From Labrys monachus (lineage in GTDB: Bacteria; Pseudomonadota; Alphaproteobacteria; Rhizobiales; Labraceae): DNA of 64,000 nucleotides. The stretch spans positions 3,367,501-3,431,500 of the forward strand of contig NZ_JAUSVK010000001.1 of the NCBI RefSeq assembly GCF_030814655.1, in the 5' to 3' direction. Both the position numbers and the translations under genes were made by a program. The notes beneath the pieces are model-generated. The model was given only the letters and a program-made list of their open reading frames with translations. It was not told the DNA's origin and ran no database searches. Shown here in pieces: positions 8,624-15,917 of the stretch (its first letter is position 1; each line of letters begins with the position of its first letter).

Positions 8624-9609
8624 CGGCACTCAGCGATAACCGCGGCGACAAGAAGCGCGGATCTGATTTCGGCGAAATCGTGCAGCGTTTCGCCACGCTC
8701 GGCATCTTCCTGGTGCTGGTCGTGGTTGCAAGCCTGTGGTCGGACAGCTTCCTGACGACGACCAACATCCTCAACGTCCTGCGCCAGGTCGCCTCGGGCG
8801 CCGGCATCATGGCCGTCGGCATGCTCTTCGTCATCCTGACGCGGGGCATCGACCTGTCGGTCGGCTCCATCCTGGCGCTGGGCTGCGTGCTGACCGCCTA
8901 TTTCATCACCAATCTCGGCTACAGCCTGCCTGTCAGCCTCGTCCTCGTCGTCCTTTCGGGCGCCGCCTGCGGCCTGGTGACGGGCTTCTTCGTCGCCTAT
9001 ATGCGCCTGCCCTCCTTCGTCATGTCGCTCGCCATGATGGCGATCGCCCGCTCGCTGTCCTTCATGATCTCGGAGGGACGGCCCATCTCCATCGGCGACG
9101 AGGGCGCCGCGCTCGCCAGCTTCGGCTCGGGCTACTGGCTCGGCATGCCGCAGCCGGTGATCCTGATGTTCGCCGTGTTCATCGTCGGCGGCATCGTCCT
9201 CACCTTCACGCGCTTCGGCCGCATCATCACCGCCATCGGCTCGAACGAGGAGGCGGTGCGCCTCTCCGGCATCGCGGTGCCGCGCTACATCCTCTCCGTC
9301 TACGTGATCTCCGGCGCGCTGGCCGGCGTCGCCGGCATCATCTCCGCCAGCCGGACCACCATCGGCTCCGCCCAGGTCGGCGTCGGCATGGAGCTCAACG
9401 TCATCGCCGCCGTCGTCATCGGCGGCGCCAGCCTCATGGGCGGCCGCGGCGACGTCATCAACACGCTGCTCGGCACGCTGGTGATGGGCATCATCGCCAA
9501 CATCATGAATCTCGCCGGCGTGCCCGGTTACAGCCAGCAGCTCTATACCGGCCTGATCATCATGGTCGCGATGCTGCTGCAATATGCGACGGGCACGCTG
9601 AAGCGCTGA
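8620..9609 (+). CDS. Sugar ABC transporter permease (importer B)
   Basis: A 329-residue RbsC-type membrane protein with about eight to ten hydrophobic segments. The conserved loops are TRGIDLSVGSILALG and GGASLMGGRGDVINTL. It is translationally coupled to the ATPase by an ATGA overlap. It is the only permease of importer B and should act as a homodimer. A stem-loop follows at 9622-9643, and a separate strong promoter drives the dehydrogenase genes beyond. Confidence 0.95.
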   Translation: MTALSDNRGDKKRGSDFGEIVQRFATLGIFLVLVVVASLWSDSFLTTTNILNVLRQVASGAGIMAVGMLFVILTRGIDLSVGSILALGCVLTAYFITNLGYSLPVSLVLVVLSGAACGLVTGFFVAYMRLPSFVMSLAMMAIARSLSFMISEGRPISIGDEGAALASFGSGYWLGMPQPVILMFAVFIVGGIVLTFTRFGRIITAIGSNEEAVRLSGIAVPRYILSVYVISGALAGVAGIISASRTTIGSAQVGVGMELNVIAAVVIGGASLMGGRGDVINTLLGTLVMGIIANIMNLAGVPGYSQQLYTGLIIMVAMLLQYATGTLKR

Positions 9610-9621
9610 CCCGGAGCCCGG

Positions 9622-9643
9622 CACGCCGCCCCTGAGCGGCGTG
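9622..9643 (+). terminator. Hairpin after the importer B permease gene
   Basis: CACGCCGC and GCGGCGTG form an 8-bp stem with a 6-nt loop just after the permease stop. There is no U-run, so termination here may need Rho or be partial. Confidence 0.4.
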
Positions 9644-9681
9644 TCCCGATACGTGACGATCGAGCTCCGCCGTCTGTCGCG

Positions 9682-9710
9682 TTGACAGCCGATGGCAGCT
9701 TGCCTATATT
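9682..9710 (+). promoter_or_regulatory. Sigma-70 promoter of the dehydrogenase-kinase operon
   Basis: TTGACA (9682-9687) and TATATT (9705-9710) are separated by exactly 17 bp, close to the bacterial consensus. It would start transcription about 70 bp before the GldA-like gene. Operator-like repeats begin at its -10 end (9710-9744), the place where a repressor would block it. Confidence 0.7.
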
Positions 9711-9744
9711 TTCACATAAATGATCATATTTCACATTTGTGAAA
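9710..9744. promoter_or_regulatory. Double operator at the dehydrogenase promoter
   Basis: Two copies of the TTTCAC-N4-RTGA pattern lie 19 bp apart: TTTCACATAAATGA (9710-9723) and TTTCACATTTGTGA with its mirror (9729-9744). The second is the core of a perfect inverted repeat with 10-bp arms (9726-9747, 2-bp centre). Adjacent paired sites suit the tetrameric SorC-type repressor encoded in this operon. A related site is at 5860-5873. Confidence 0.6.
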
Positions 9745-9789
9745 TATCGGGCACCGGAAGAGGTGCCGCAGACCAGGAAAGACCCGACC

Positions 9790-10926
9790 ATGGCGGAAAT
9801 TCAGGGTTCGCGCTCGGCGTCCGGACGCGCCTTCGGCGGTCCCGGCAAATATATCCAGCGCGCCGGCGAGATCGACCGGCTCGGCTCGCACCTCTCCAGC
9901 CTCGGCCGCAAGGTGTTCCTGCTCGTCGACGGCTTCGTCTTCGACCGCATGGGAGCGTCGATCCTGGCCTCCCTCGACGGCAGCGGCCTCGCCGTCGCCA
10001 TGGAGAAATTCAACGGCGAATGCTGCCGTGAGGAAATCGACCGCGTCACCGCCCTGGTGAAGGCGGAGGGAGCCGATGTCGTGGCCGGCATCGGCGGCGG
10101 CAAGACGATCGATACCGCCAAGCTCGCGGCGATCGCCAACGATGCGCGCATCGCCATCGTGCCGACCATCGCCTCCACCGATGCGCCCACCAGCGCCATC
10201 GCGGTGACCTATACGCCGGAGGGCATCTTCAACGAGGCCTTCCGTCTCTCGCGTAACCCCGACGTCGTCATCGTCGACAGCGCGCTGATCGCCAAGGCGC
10301 CGGCGCGCTTCCTGGTCGCCGGCATCGGCGATGCCCTTTCCACCTGGTTCGAAGCGCGCTCCAACCTGGAATCGCATGCCGGCAATTTCGTCGCCGGAGG
10401 CTTTCCCGCCCCGCGGGCCGGCATCGCCATCGCGAAGGCCTGCCACGACGTGCTGATGCGCGATGCGCTCGCGGCCAAGATCGCCGTCGAGAAGGGCCTG
10501 CTGACGCCGGCGGTCGAGAACATCATCGAGGCCAATACGCTGCTCAGCGGCCTCGGCTTCGAGAATTGCGGGGTATCGGCGGCGCACGGCATCCATGACG
10601 GACTGACCGTGCTGGAAGAAACCCACGGCTTCTTCCACGGCGAGAAGGTCGCCTTCGGCGTGCTCTGCCTGCTGATGCTGGAGGGCCGGCCGCTGGCCGA
10701 GATCGAGGCCACGACCCGCTTCTGCCGCTCGGTCGGCCTGCCGACCACCCTCGCCGACCTCAAGCTGGGACGGGCGACCGCCGACGACATCGAACGGGTC
10801 GCCCGCTCGGCCCTGCGCGAGGGCGCGACGACCTGGCGCGTCGCCGTGCCGCTCTCGGTCGAGATCGTGCGCGACGCGATCCTCGCCCTCGACGCCTTCA
10901 CCTCTTCGCTCGACACCGCGAACTGA
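9790..10926 (+). CDS. GldA-like metal-dependent polyol dehydrogenase
   Basis: A 378-residue cytosolic NAD-dependent dehydrogenase of the glycerol-dehydrogenase branch of the iron-containing alcohol dehydrogenases. The N-terminal dinucleotide-binding half carries IGGGKTIDTAK (about 101-111). The C-terminal helical half holds the three metal ligands in the GldA pattern: Asp181 (GIGDALS), His266 (SAAHGIHD) and His283 (FFHGEKVAFG). The ATG at 9790 follows AGGAAAG; an earlier in-frame codon at 9739 falls inside the operator and is rejected. First gene after a near-consensus promoter. In this operon it probably oxidises a polyol or reduces a dihydroxy ketone rather than serving glycerol metabolism. 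Confidence 0.88.
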   Translation: MAEIQGSRSASGRAFGGPGKYIQRAGEIDRLGSHLSSLGRKVFLLVDGFVFDRMGASILASLDGSGLAVAMEKFNGECCREEIDRVTALVKAEGADVVAGIGGGKTIDTAKLAAIANDARIAIVPTIASTDAPTSAIAVTYTPEGIFNEAFRLSRNPDVVIVDSALIAKAPARFLVAGIGDALSTWFEARSNLESHAGNFVAGGFPAPRAGIAIAKACHDVLMRDALAAKIAVEKGLLTPAVENIIEANTLLSGLGFENCGVSAAHGIHDGLTVLEETHGFFHGEKVAFGVLCLLMLEGRPLAEIEATTRFCRSVGLPTTLADLKLGRATADDIERVARSALREGATTWRVAVPLSVEIVRDAILALDAFTSSLDTAN

Positions 10927-10930
10927 CCTG

Positions 10931-10953
10931 GCGGCCCGTCTGGGGCGGGCCGC
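10931..10953 (+). terminator. Intergenic hairpin between the two dehydrogenase genes
   Basis: GCGGCCCG and CGGGCCGC form a perfect 8-bp stem with a 7-nt loop in the 54-bp gap. There is no T-run, so it more likely tunes or protects the polycistronic message than ends it. Confidence 0.35.
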
Positions 10954-10980
10954 GCTTCTGCTGATCCAAGGATGACGACA

Positions 10981-11997
10981 ATGCGTGCAGCCGTAATGTA
11001 TTCGCCCGGTGACATCCGGTTGGAGGACGTTCCCAAGCCCAGCGCCGCGACCGGCGAGGTCCTGCTGCGCGTGGCGGCCGTGGGCGTGTGCGGCTCCGAC
11101 CTGCCGCGCATGCTCGTCAAGGGCGCGCATCGCATGCCGATCATCTGCGGCCACGAGTTCTCCGGCCACATCACCGAGATCGGCGAGGGCGTCACCGGCT
11201 TCGAGAAGGGCGAACTCGTCGGCGTCGCGCCGCTGATCCCGTGCCGGGTCTGCGACCAGTGCGCGACGGGCAATTTCTCGCGCTGCCGCAACTATGACTA
11301 TTTCGGCAGCCGGCGCGACGGTGCCTACACCGAATTCGTGGCGGTGCCGGTCGGCAACCTGCTCAAGGCGCCGGAAGGCGCCGATCCGCGCGCCGTGGCG
11401 ATGACCGACCCGGCATCCATCGCCCTGCACGCCGTCTGGAAGGCGCCGCCCACCATGGGCCAGCGCGGCGGCGTCATCGGCTGCGGGCCGATCGGCCTGT
11501 TCGCCATCCAGTGGATGAAGCTGATGGGCTGCACCGAGGTCGTCGCCGTCGACGTCTCGCAGCAGAAACTCGACCAGGCGCGCGAGGCGGGCGCGACCCA
11601 GACCTTCCTGGTGACGGACGAGGTGCCGGCCGGCCTCACCTGCGACCTCATCGTCGAGGCCGCCGGCCATCCGTCCTCGATCAACCTCGCGGCCAAGCTC
11701 GCCGGCCCCGGCGGCCATGTCGTGTTCATCGGCATCCCGGTCGGCGACGTCACGCTGGAGAACAAGACCTTCCAGCACTTCCTCCGCCAGGAGGTTTCGC
11801 TGCATGGCGCCTGGAATTCCTTCGGCGCTCCCTTCCCCGGCAAGCAATGGACGGTGGCGCTCGAAGCCCTCGCCTCCGGCGCCCTGAAATGGGAGTTCAT
11901 GATCACGCATGAACTGGAGCTGGAGGCGCTGCCGGGCATGTTCGAGACCTTCCGCCGCAAGAACGACTTCTTCTCCAAGGTGATGTTCAGGCCGTAG
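10981..11997 (+). CDS. Zinc-dependent dehydrogenase, GatD/sorbitol dehydrogenase-like
   Basis: A 338-residue medium-chain dehydrogenase. Catalytic zinc ligands are Cys37 (GVCGSDL) and His58-Glu59 (CGHEF). The structural zinc set is complete (Cys88, 91, 94 and 102, in PCRVCDQCATGNFSRC). A Rossmann motif GCGPIGLFAIQ begins near residue 164. The late segment APFPGKQW and the C-terminal FFSKVMF resemble galactitol-1-phosphate 5-dehydrogenase, so a polyol or polyol phosphate is the likely substrate and NAD the cofactor. Start: AAGG lies nine bases before the ATG at 10981; the in-frame ATG at 10972 abuts it. It may work in series with the preceding GldA-like enzyme. Confidence 0.88.
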   Translation: MRAAVMYSPGDIRLEDVPKPSAATGEVLLRVAAVGVCGSDLPRMLVKGAHRMPIICGHEFSGHITEIGEGVTGFEKGELVGVAPLIPCRVCDQCATGNFSRCRNYDYFGSRRDGAYTEFVAVPVGNLLKAPEGADPRAVAMTDPASIALHAVWKAPPTMGQRGGVIGCGPIGLFAIQWMKLMGCTEVVAVDVSQQKLDQAREAGATQTFLVTDEVPAGLTCDLIVEAAGHPSSINLAAKLAGPGGHVVFIGIPVGDVTLENKTFQHFLRQEVSLHGAWNSFGAPFPGKQWTVALEALASGALKWEFMITHELELEALPGMFETFRRKNDFFSKVMFRP

Positions 11998-12110
11998 GAT
12001 CGGGAGCGCGGATCTCCGGGCGCATGGCCTGCCATGTCGCCTGTCCGCTTCCCCGCCCTGCAAGCACACAAAGATGCGGACAGCCTGTCCGCGCTCCCAG
12101 GAAAACCGAT

Positions 12111-13631
12111 ATGGCGCGTCTTCTCGGCCTCGATTTCGGCACGGGCGGCATCAGGGTCGGGGTCTTCGACCTCGACAGCCGCGCCATGCTCGGCGAACGG
12201 GAAGTCCAATATCCCACCCGCCACCCGCGGCCCGGCTGGGCCGAGCAGTCGCCGCAGGACTGGTGGACGGCTCTGGGCGAGGCGACGCGAGGCCTCATGC
12301 GGGACCTCGGCTCGCCTGAGATCGACGGCATCTGCGCCGCCACCACCGCCTCCACCGTCGTCGCCTGCCGGCGGGACGGCACGCCGCTGCGCCCGGCCCT
12401 GCTGTGGATGGACTGCCGCGCCGCCGAGGAGGCGGCCGCCACCGCCCGCTCCGACCATCCGGTGCTGGCCTATGCCGGCGGCGGCGACGCGGCCGAATGG
12501 CTGGTGCCCAAGGCGATGTGGCTGTCGCGGCACGAACCCTCGGTCTATGCCGAGGCCGACATCATCTGCGAATGCCTCGACTACATCAATTTCAAGCTGA
12601 CGGGCTTGTGGGTCGGCTCGCGCATGAACGCGACCTGCAAATGGAACTATGATTCCGTCCGCCGATGCTTCCACGAGGACCTCTTCGCCGAGTTCGGCGT
12701 GCCCGGCCTCGCCGGCAAGCTGCCGCACGACATCAAGGCGGTGGGGGCGCCGATCGCCCCGCTCAGCGCCGCGGCGGCCGAGCATCTCGGCCTCGCCAAC
12801 CGGCCGATGCTGGCGCAGGGCGGCATCGACGCGCATATCGGCATCGTCGGCGCCGGCACGCTGCGGCCGGGCGAGCATCTGATGATCGGCGGCACCTCCG
12901 TGGTGCAATTGTTCCAGCTCGCCGCCGAGGCCCCCGTCACTGGCTTCTGGGGCCCCTACCCGCATGCGCTGGTGGACGATTACTTCCTCGTCGAAGCCGG
13001 GCAGGTCTCGGCGGGCTCGGTGCTTTCCTGGACGTCGAAGGACATGTTCGATCTCGACCGGGCCGGGCTCACTGCGTTGTGGGAGGAGGCCGAAGCCCTG
13101 CCGGTCGGCGGCACGGGCCTGCTCACGCTCGACTATTTCATGGGCAACCGTACGCCCTACCGCGACCCGCTGCTGCGCGGCACCATCCTCGGCCTCTCGC
13201 TCAGCCACAGCCGGGCCGATCTCTACCGCTCCGCCGTCGAGGGCGTGGCGCTGGGGTCGGCCAACGTCCTCAAGCGCATCAAAGAGCTGGGCATTCCCTG
13301 CAACCGCATCGTCAGTTCCGGAGGCTATGCCAGGAACAGGCTGTGGCTGAAGGCGACGGTGGATGCCATCGGCCTGCCGATGGAGCTTCTGGGCGGCACC
13401 AACCTCACCATCGTCGGCGCCGCGGCCTCGGCGGCGGCGGGCGCCGGCATCTTCCCCGACCTCTTCGCCGCGGCCGACGCCGTCACCCAGCCGGCGACGA
13501 TCATCGAGCCTGACCTTCGTGCCCATATGCGCTATGGTGAACTGCTGCAGGACTACCTCGAAGCCACCGAACTGCTGACGCCGCTCCTGCATCGCCTCGC
13601 GGCACGGCAGCTTGGGGGAGCCAGCGCATGA
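12111..13631 (+). CDS. FGGY-family carbohydrate kinase
   Basis: A 506-residue sugar kinase with the actin-like two-domain FGGY fold. N-terminal domain: LLGLDFGTGGIRVGVFD, phosphate-binding loop 1. Centre: QGGIDAHIGIVGAGT, with the Asp expected as catalytic base. C-terminal domain: VSSGGYARNRLWLKATVDA, the second FGGY signature. Closest in type to xylulokinase/ribulokinase, so it probably phosphorylates the ketose or polyol made by the dehydrogenases. The ATG at 12111 follows AGGAAAA; an open frame extends upstream to 12024 but gives a non-homologous, Arg/Pro-rich N-terminus. Its stop overlaps the regulator start (ATGA). Confidence 0.9.
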   Translation: MARLLGLDFGTGGIRVGVFDLDSRAMLGEREVQYPTRHPRPGWAEQSPQDWWTALGEATRGLMRDLGSPEIDGICAATTASTVVACRRDGTPLRPALLWMDCRAAEEAAATARSDHPVLAYAGGGDAAEWLVPKAMWLSRHEPSVYAEADIICECLDYINFKLTGLWVGSRMNATCKWNYDSVRRCFHEDLFAEFGVPGLAGKLPHDIKAVGAPIAPLSAAAAEHLGLANRPMLAQGGIDAHIGIVGAGTLRPGEHLMIGGTSVVQLFQLAAEAPVTGFWGPYPHALVDDYFLVEAGQVSAGSVLSWTSKDMFDLDRAGLTALWEEAEALPVGGTGLLTLDYFMGNRTPYRDPLLRGTILGLSLSHSRADLYRSAVEGVALGSANVLKRIKELGIPCNRIVSSGGYARNRLWLKATVDAIGLPMELLGGTNLTIVGAAASAAAGAGIFPDLFAAADAVTQPATIIEPDLRAHMRYGELLQDYLEATELLTPLLHRLAARQLGGASA

Positions 13632-14626
13632 GCGTCGAGAGCATCGATCACGACGTCCAGTTCCGTACCCTGTCCGGCGAACAGCGCGAGCTCCTGATGA
13701 TCCAGGTCGCCAAGCGCTATTACGAGCTCGACATGACCATGGGCGAGCTCGCCAAGGAGCTCAATCTGACGCGCTGGCAGGCGAGCCGGCTGCTCAGCGA
13801 TGCACGCGAGGCCGGCATCGTGCGCATCGAGATCGTTCCCCGCGCCCCGCGCAGCCCCGACATCGAGGCGAGGCTCCAGCGCCGCTACAATCTCAAGGAA
13901 GCGGTGGTGGTGCCCAATAGCGGGGAGGAGGACGAAGGCCTCCTGCTCGAGAGCGTGGCGCAGGCGGCGGCCCGCATGCTGGCGGGCCTCGGCAAGGTGC
14001 CGCTGATCGGCGTGTCCTGGGGGCGGACGATGAGCGCCGTCGCCCACCGCCTGCCCCCGTTCTGGAACGAGGGCGTCGAAGTGGTGCTGCTCAACGGCGC
14101 CATGAACATCCGCTCGCCCTCGATCCGCACCAACAACACCGCCGAACTGTTCGCCCGCTCGGCCAACGGCACGGCGACGCTGCTGCCGGTGCCGGCCATT
14201 CTCGGCCATGCCGCCACCCGCGTCGCCCTGGAGCAGGACCCGACGATCGCCAGCGTGCTCGACCTCGCCCGCCGCGCGCCGGTGATCTGCTTCGGCATGG
14301 GCACCATCAGTCCGGATTCCGTGCTGGTGCAATCGGGCTTCGTCTCAGAGGCGGAAACCGCGGCGCTCAAGGCGCGGGGCGCCGTCGGCGACATCCTCAG
14401 CCGCTATGTCGACGCCTATGGCAACATCGTCGACCCCGGCCTCGACGCCCGCACGATCGGCATGGATCTGCGTTCCTGCCGCGAGCGCAAATTCTCGATC
14501 GGGGTCGCAGCGGGCAAGTCCAAGCACGCCATCGCCCTCGCCTGCCTCCGGGCCGGCTATCTCAACGTGCTCGTCACCGACGAGCAGACCGCACGCTTCC
14601 TCCTGGATGAGGCCCACCATGGATAA
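13628..14626 (+). CDS. SorC/DeoR-type sugar-responsive transcriptional regulator
   Basis: A 332-residue cytosolic regulator. Residues about 20-65 form the helix-turn-helix (MTMGELAKELNLTRWQASRLL). The rest is the SorC-type effector domain related to sugar-phosphate isomerases, with GVSWGRTMSAV and CFGMGTISPDS marking its phosphate-binding loops. Such proteins sense a phosphorylated sugar and bind paired palindromes as tetramers. Coupled to the kinase gene by ATGA at its start and overlapping deoC by eight bases at its end, so it is autoregulated with the operon. The double operator at 9710-9744 and the single site at 5860-5873 are its likely targets. A kinase product is the natural inducer. 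Confidence 0.9.
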   Translation: MSVESIDHDVQFRTLSGEQRELLMIQVAKRYYELDMTMGELAKELNLTRWQASRLLSDAREAGIVRIEIVPRAPRSPDIEARLQRRYNLKEAVVVPNSGEEDEGLLLESVAQAAARMLAGLGKVPLIGVSWGRTMSAVAHRLPPFWNEGVEVVLLNGAMNIRSPSIRTNNTAELFARSANGTATLLPVPAILGHAATRVALEQDPTIASVLDLARRAPVICFGMGTISPDSVLVQSGFVSEAETAALKARGAVGDILSRYVDAYGNIVDPGLDARTIGMDLRSCRERKFSIGVAAGKSKHAIALACLRAGYLNVLVTDEQTARFLLDEAHHG

Positions 14627-15707
14627 GACAGAAACTCGCGCGCAAGCCGCCAAGCCGCCCGTTGCCAAGCAGCAGGTCGCGAAGACACCGGCCCTGGCCG
14701 CCGTGCCCACGGCAGGCGCCCCGACGGGATCGGCGCTGACGGTGGTGTCCCATGGCGGCCATGCCCGCAACAAGGGCACGCCGCTGCGTCCGGAATGGTT
14801 CGAAACGGTGCAGGTCAATCTCACCGCCACCGAAAGGCGCGCCGGCACGCTGGGCGGGCGCCGCACCGTGAAGAAGGAATATCAGGCCGCCTGGCTGGTC
14901 AAGGCGGTGCAATGCATCGACCTGACGACGCTGGCCGGCGACGATACGCCTGGCCGCGTCCATCGCCTCGCCATGAAGGCACGCCGCCCGCTGCGCGAGG
15001 ACATCGTCGCGGCGCTCGGCCTCGCCGACGCGCCGCCCACGGTCGGCGCGGTCTGCGTCTATCCGACCATGGTCGCGCCCGCGGTGAAGGCGCTGGCGGG
15101 CTCCGGCATTCCCGTCGCCTCCGTGGCGACCGGCTTTCCCGCCGGCCTGACGCCCCTGCCCCAGCGCCTCGCCGAGATCCGCTACGCGGTCGACCAGGGC
15201 GCCGGAGAGATCGACATCGTCATCAACCGCGCCCAGGTGCTGACGCAGGACTGGAATGCCCTCTATGACGAGGTCAAGGCGATGCGCGAGGCCTGCGGCG
15301 AGGCGCATCTCAAGGCCATCCTCGGCACCGGCGACCTCAAGACCCTGCGCAACGTCTACAAGGCCAGCATGGTGGCGATGATGGCGGGCGCCGACTTCAT
15401 CAAGACCTCGACGGGCAAGGAGGACGTCAACGCCACGCTTCCCGTCAGCCTGACCATGATCCGCGCTTTGCGCGATTATGGCGATCTCACCGGCGAGATG
15501 ATCGGCTTCAAGCCGGCCGGCGGCCTGCGCACCGCCAAGGACGCGCTCGCCTGGCTCGCGCTGATGAAGGAGGAGCTCGGCCGCCCGTGGCTGGAGCCGG
15601 ACCTCTTCCGCATCGGCGCCAGCTCGCTGCTCGCCGACATCGAGCGCCAGCTCGAGCACTATGTCACCGGCCGCTATTCGGCGCTCACCCATCACGCGAT
15701 GGCCTAG
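14619..15707 (+). CDS. deoC: Deoxyribose-phosphate aldolase
   Basis: A 362-residue class I aldolase, cleaving 2-deoxyribose 5-phosphate to glyceraldehyde 3-phosphate and acetaldehyde. All active-site residues are visible: Asp199 (EIDIVINR), the Schiff-base Lys262 (DFIKTSTGK) and Lys298 (GFKPAGG). The protein is about 100 residues longer than E. coli DeoC because of an Ala/Pro/Lys-rich N-terminal extension (1-60) plus a segment before the barrel, as in other alphaproteobacterial versions. The ATG overlaps the regulator gene by eight bases. Its place after an FGGY kinase and before an aldehyde dehydrogenase suggests the pathway yields a 2-deoxy-type phosphate and a short aldehyde. Confidence 0.93.
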   Translation: MDKTETRAQAAKPPVAKQQVAKTPALAAVPTAGAPTGSALTVVSHGGHARNKGTPLRPEWFETVQVNLTATERRAGTLGGRRTVKKEYQAAWLVKAVQCIDLTTLAGDDTPGRVHRLAMKARRPLREDIVAALGLADAPPTVGAVCVYPTMVAPAVKALAGSGIPVASVATGFPAGLTPLPQRLAEIRYAVDQGAGEIDIVINRAQVLTQDWNALYDEVKAMREACGEAHLKAILGTGDLKTLRNVYKASMVAMMAGADFIKTSTGKEDVNATLPVSLTMIRALRDYGDLTGEMIGFKPAGGLRTAKDALAWLALMKEELGRPWLEPDLFRIGASSLLADIERQLEHYVTGRYSALTHHAMA

Positions 15708-15725
15708 AGGATGCGCGTGGCGGCC

Positions 15726-15882
15726 TTCACCCTCCCCTGAGGGGGAGGGTCGGCCGCAAGGCCGGAGTGGGGTGACTTCTTGCGCAGAGATCGCCTCTTC
15801 GGGAGTCCGCATCCGAAAATGCCGCGCCGTTCGCCCCACCCCGACGCTCCGCGTCGGCCCTCCCCCTCCAGGGGAGGATGAT
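15726..15882. repeat. Imperfect long inverted repeat (GC-rich mosaic element)
   Basis: The deoC-ALDH gap holds a roughly 155-bp palindromic element. The left half has CCCTCCCCTGAGGGGGAGGG, then GGCCGCAAGGCC and GTGGGG. The right half mirrors it with CCCCAC, then GACGCTCCGCGTC and CCCTCCCCCTCCAGGGGAGG. Nested local hairpins inside a larger inverted repeat are typical of dispersed intergenic repeats in rhizobial genomes. It could end or attenuate transcription before the aldehyde dehydrogenase gene. Confidence 0.65.
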
Positions 15883-15917
15883 ACACCGCCCTCTTCTCCC
15901 CTCTGGAGGAACACACC

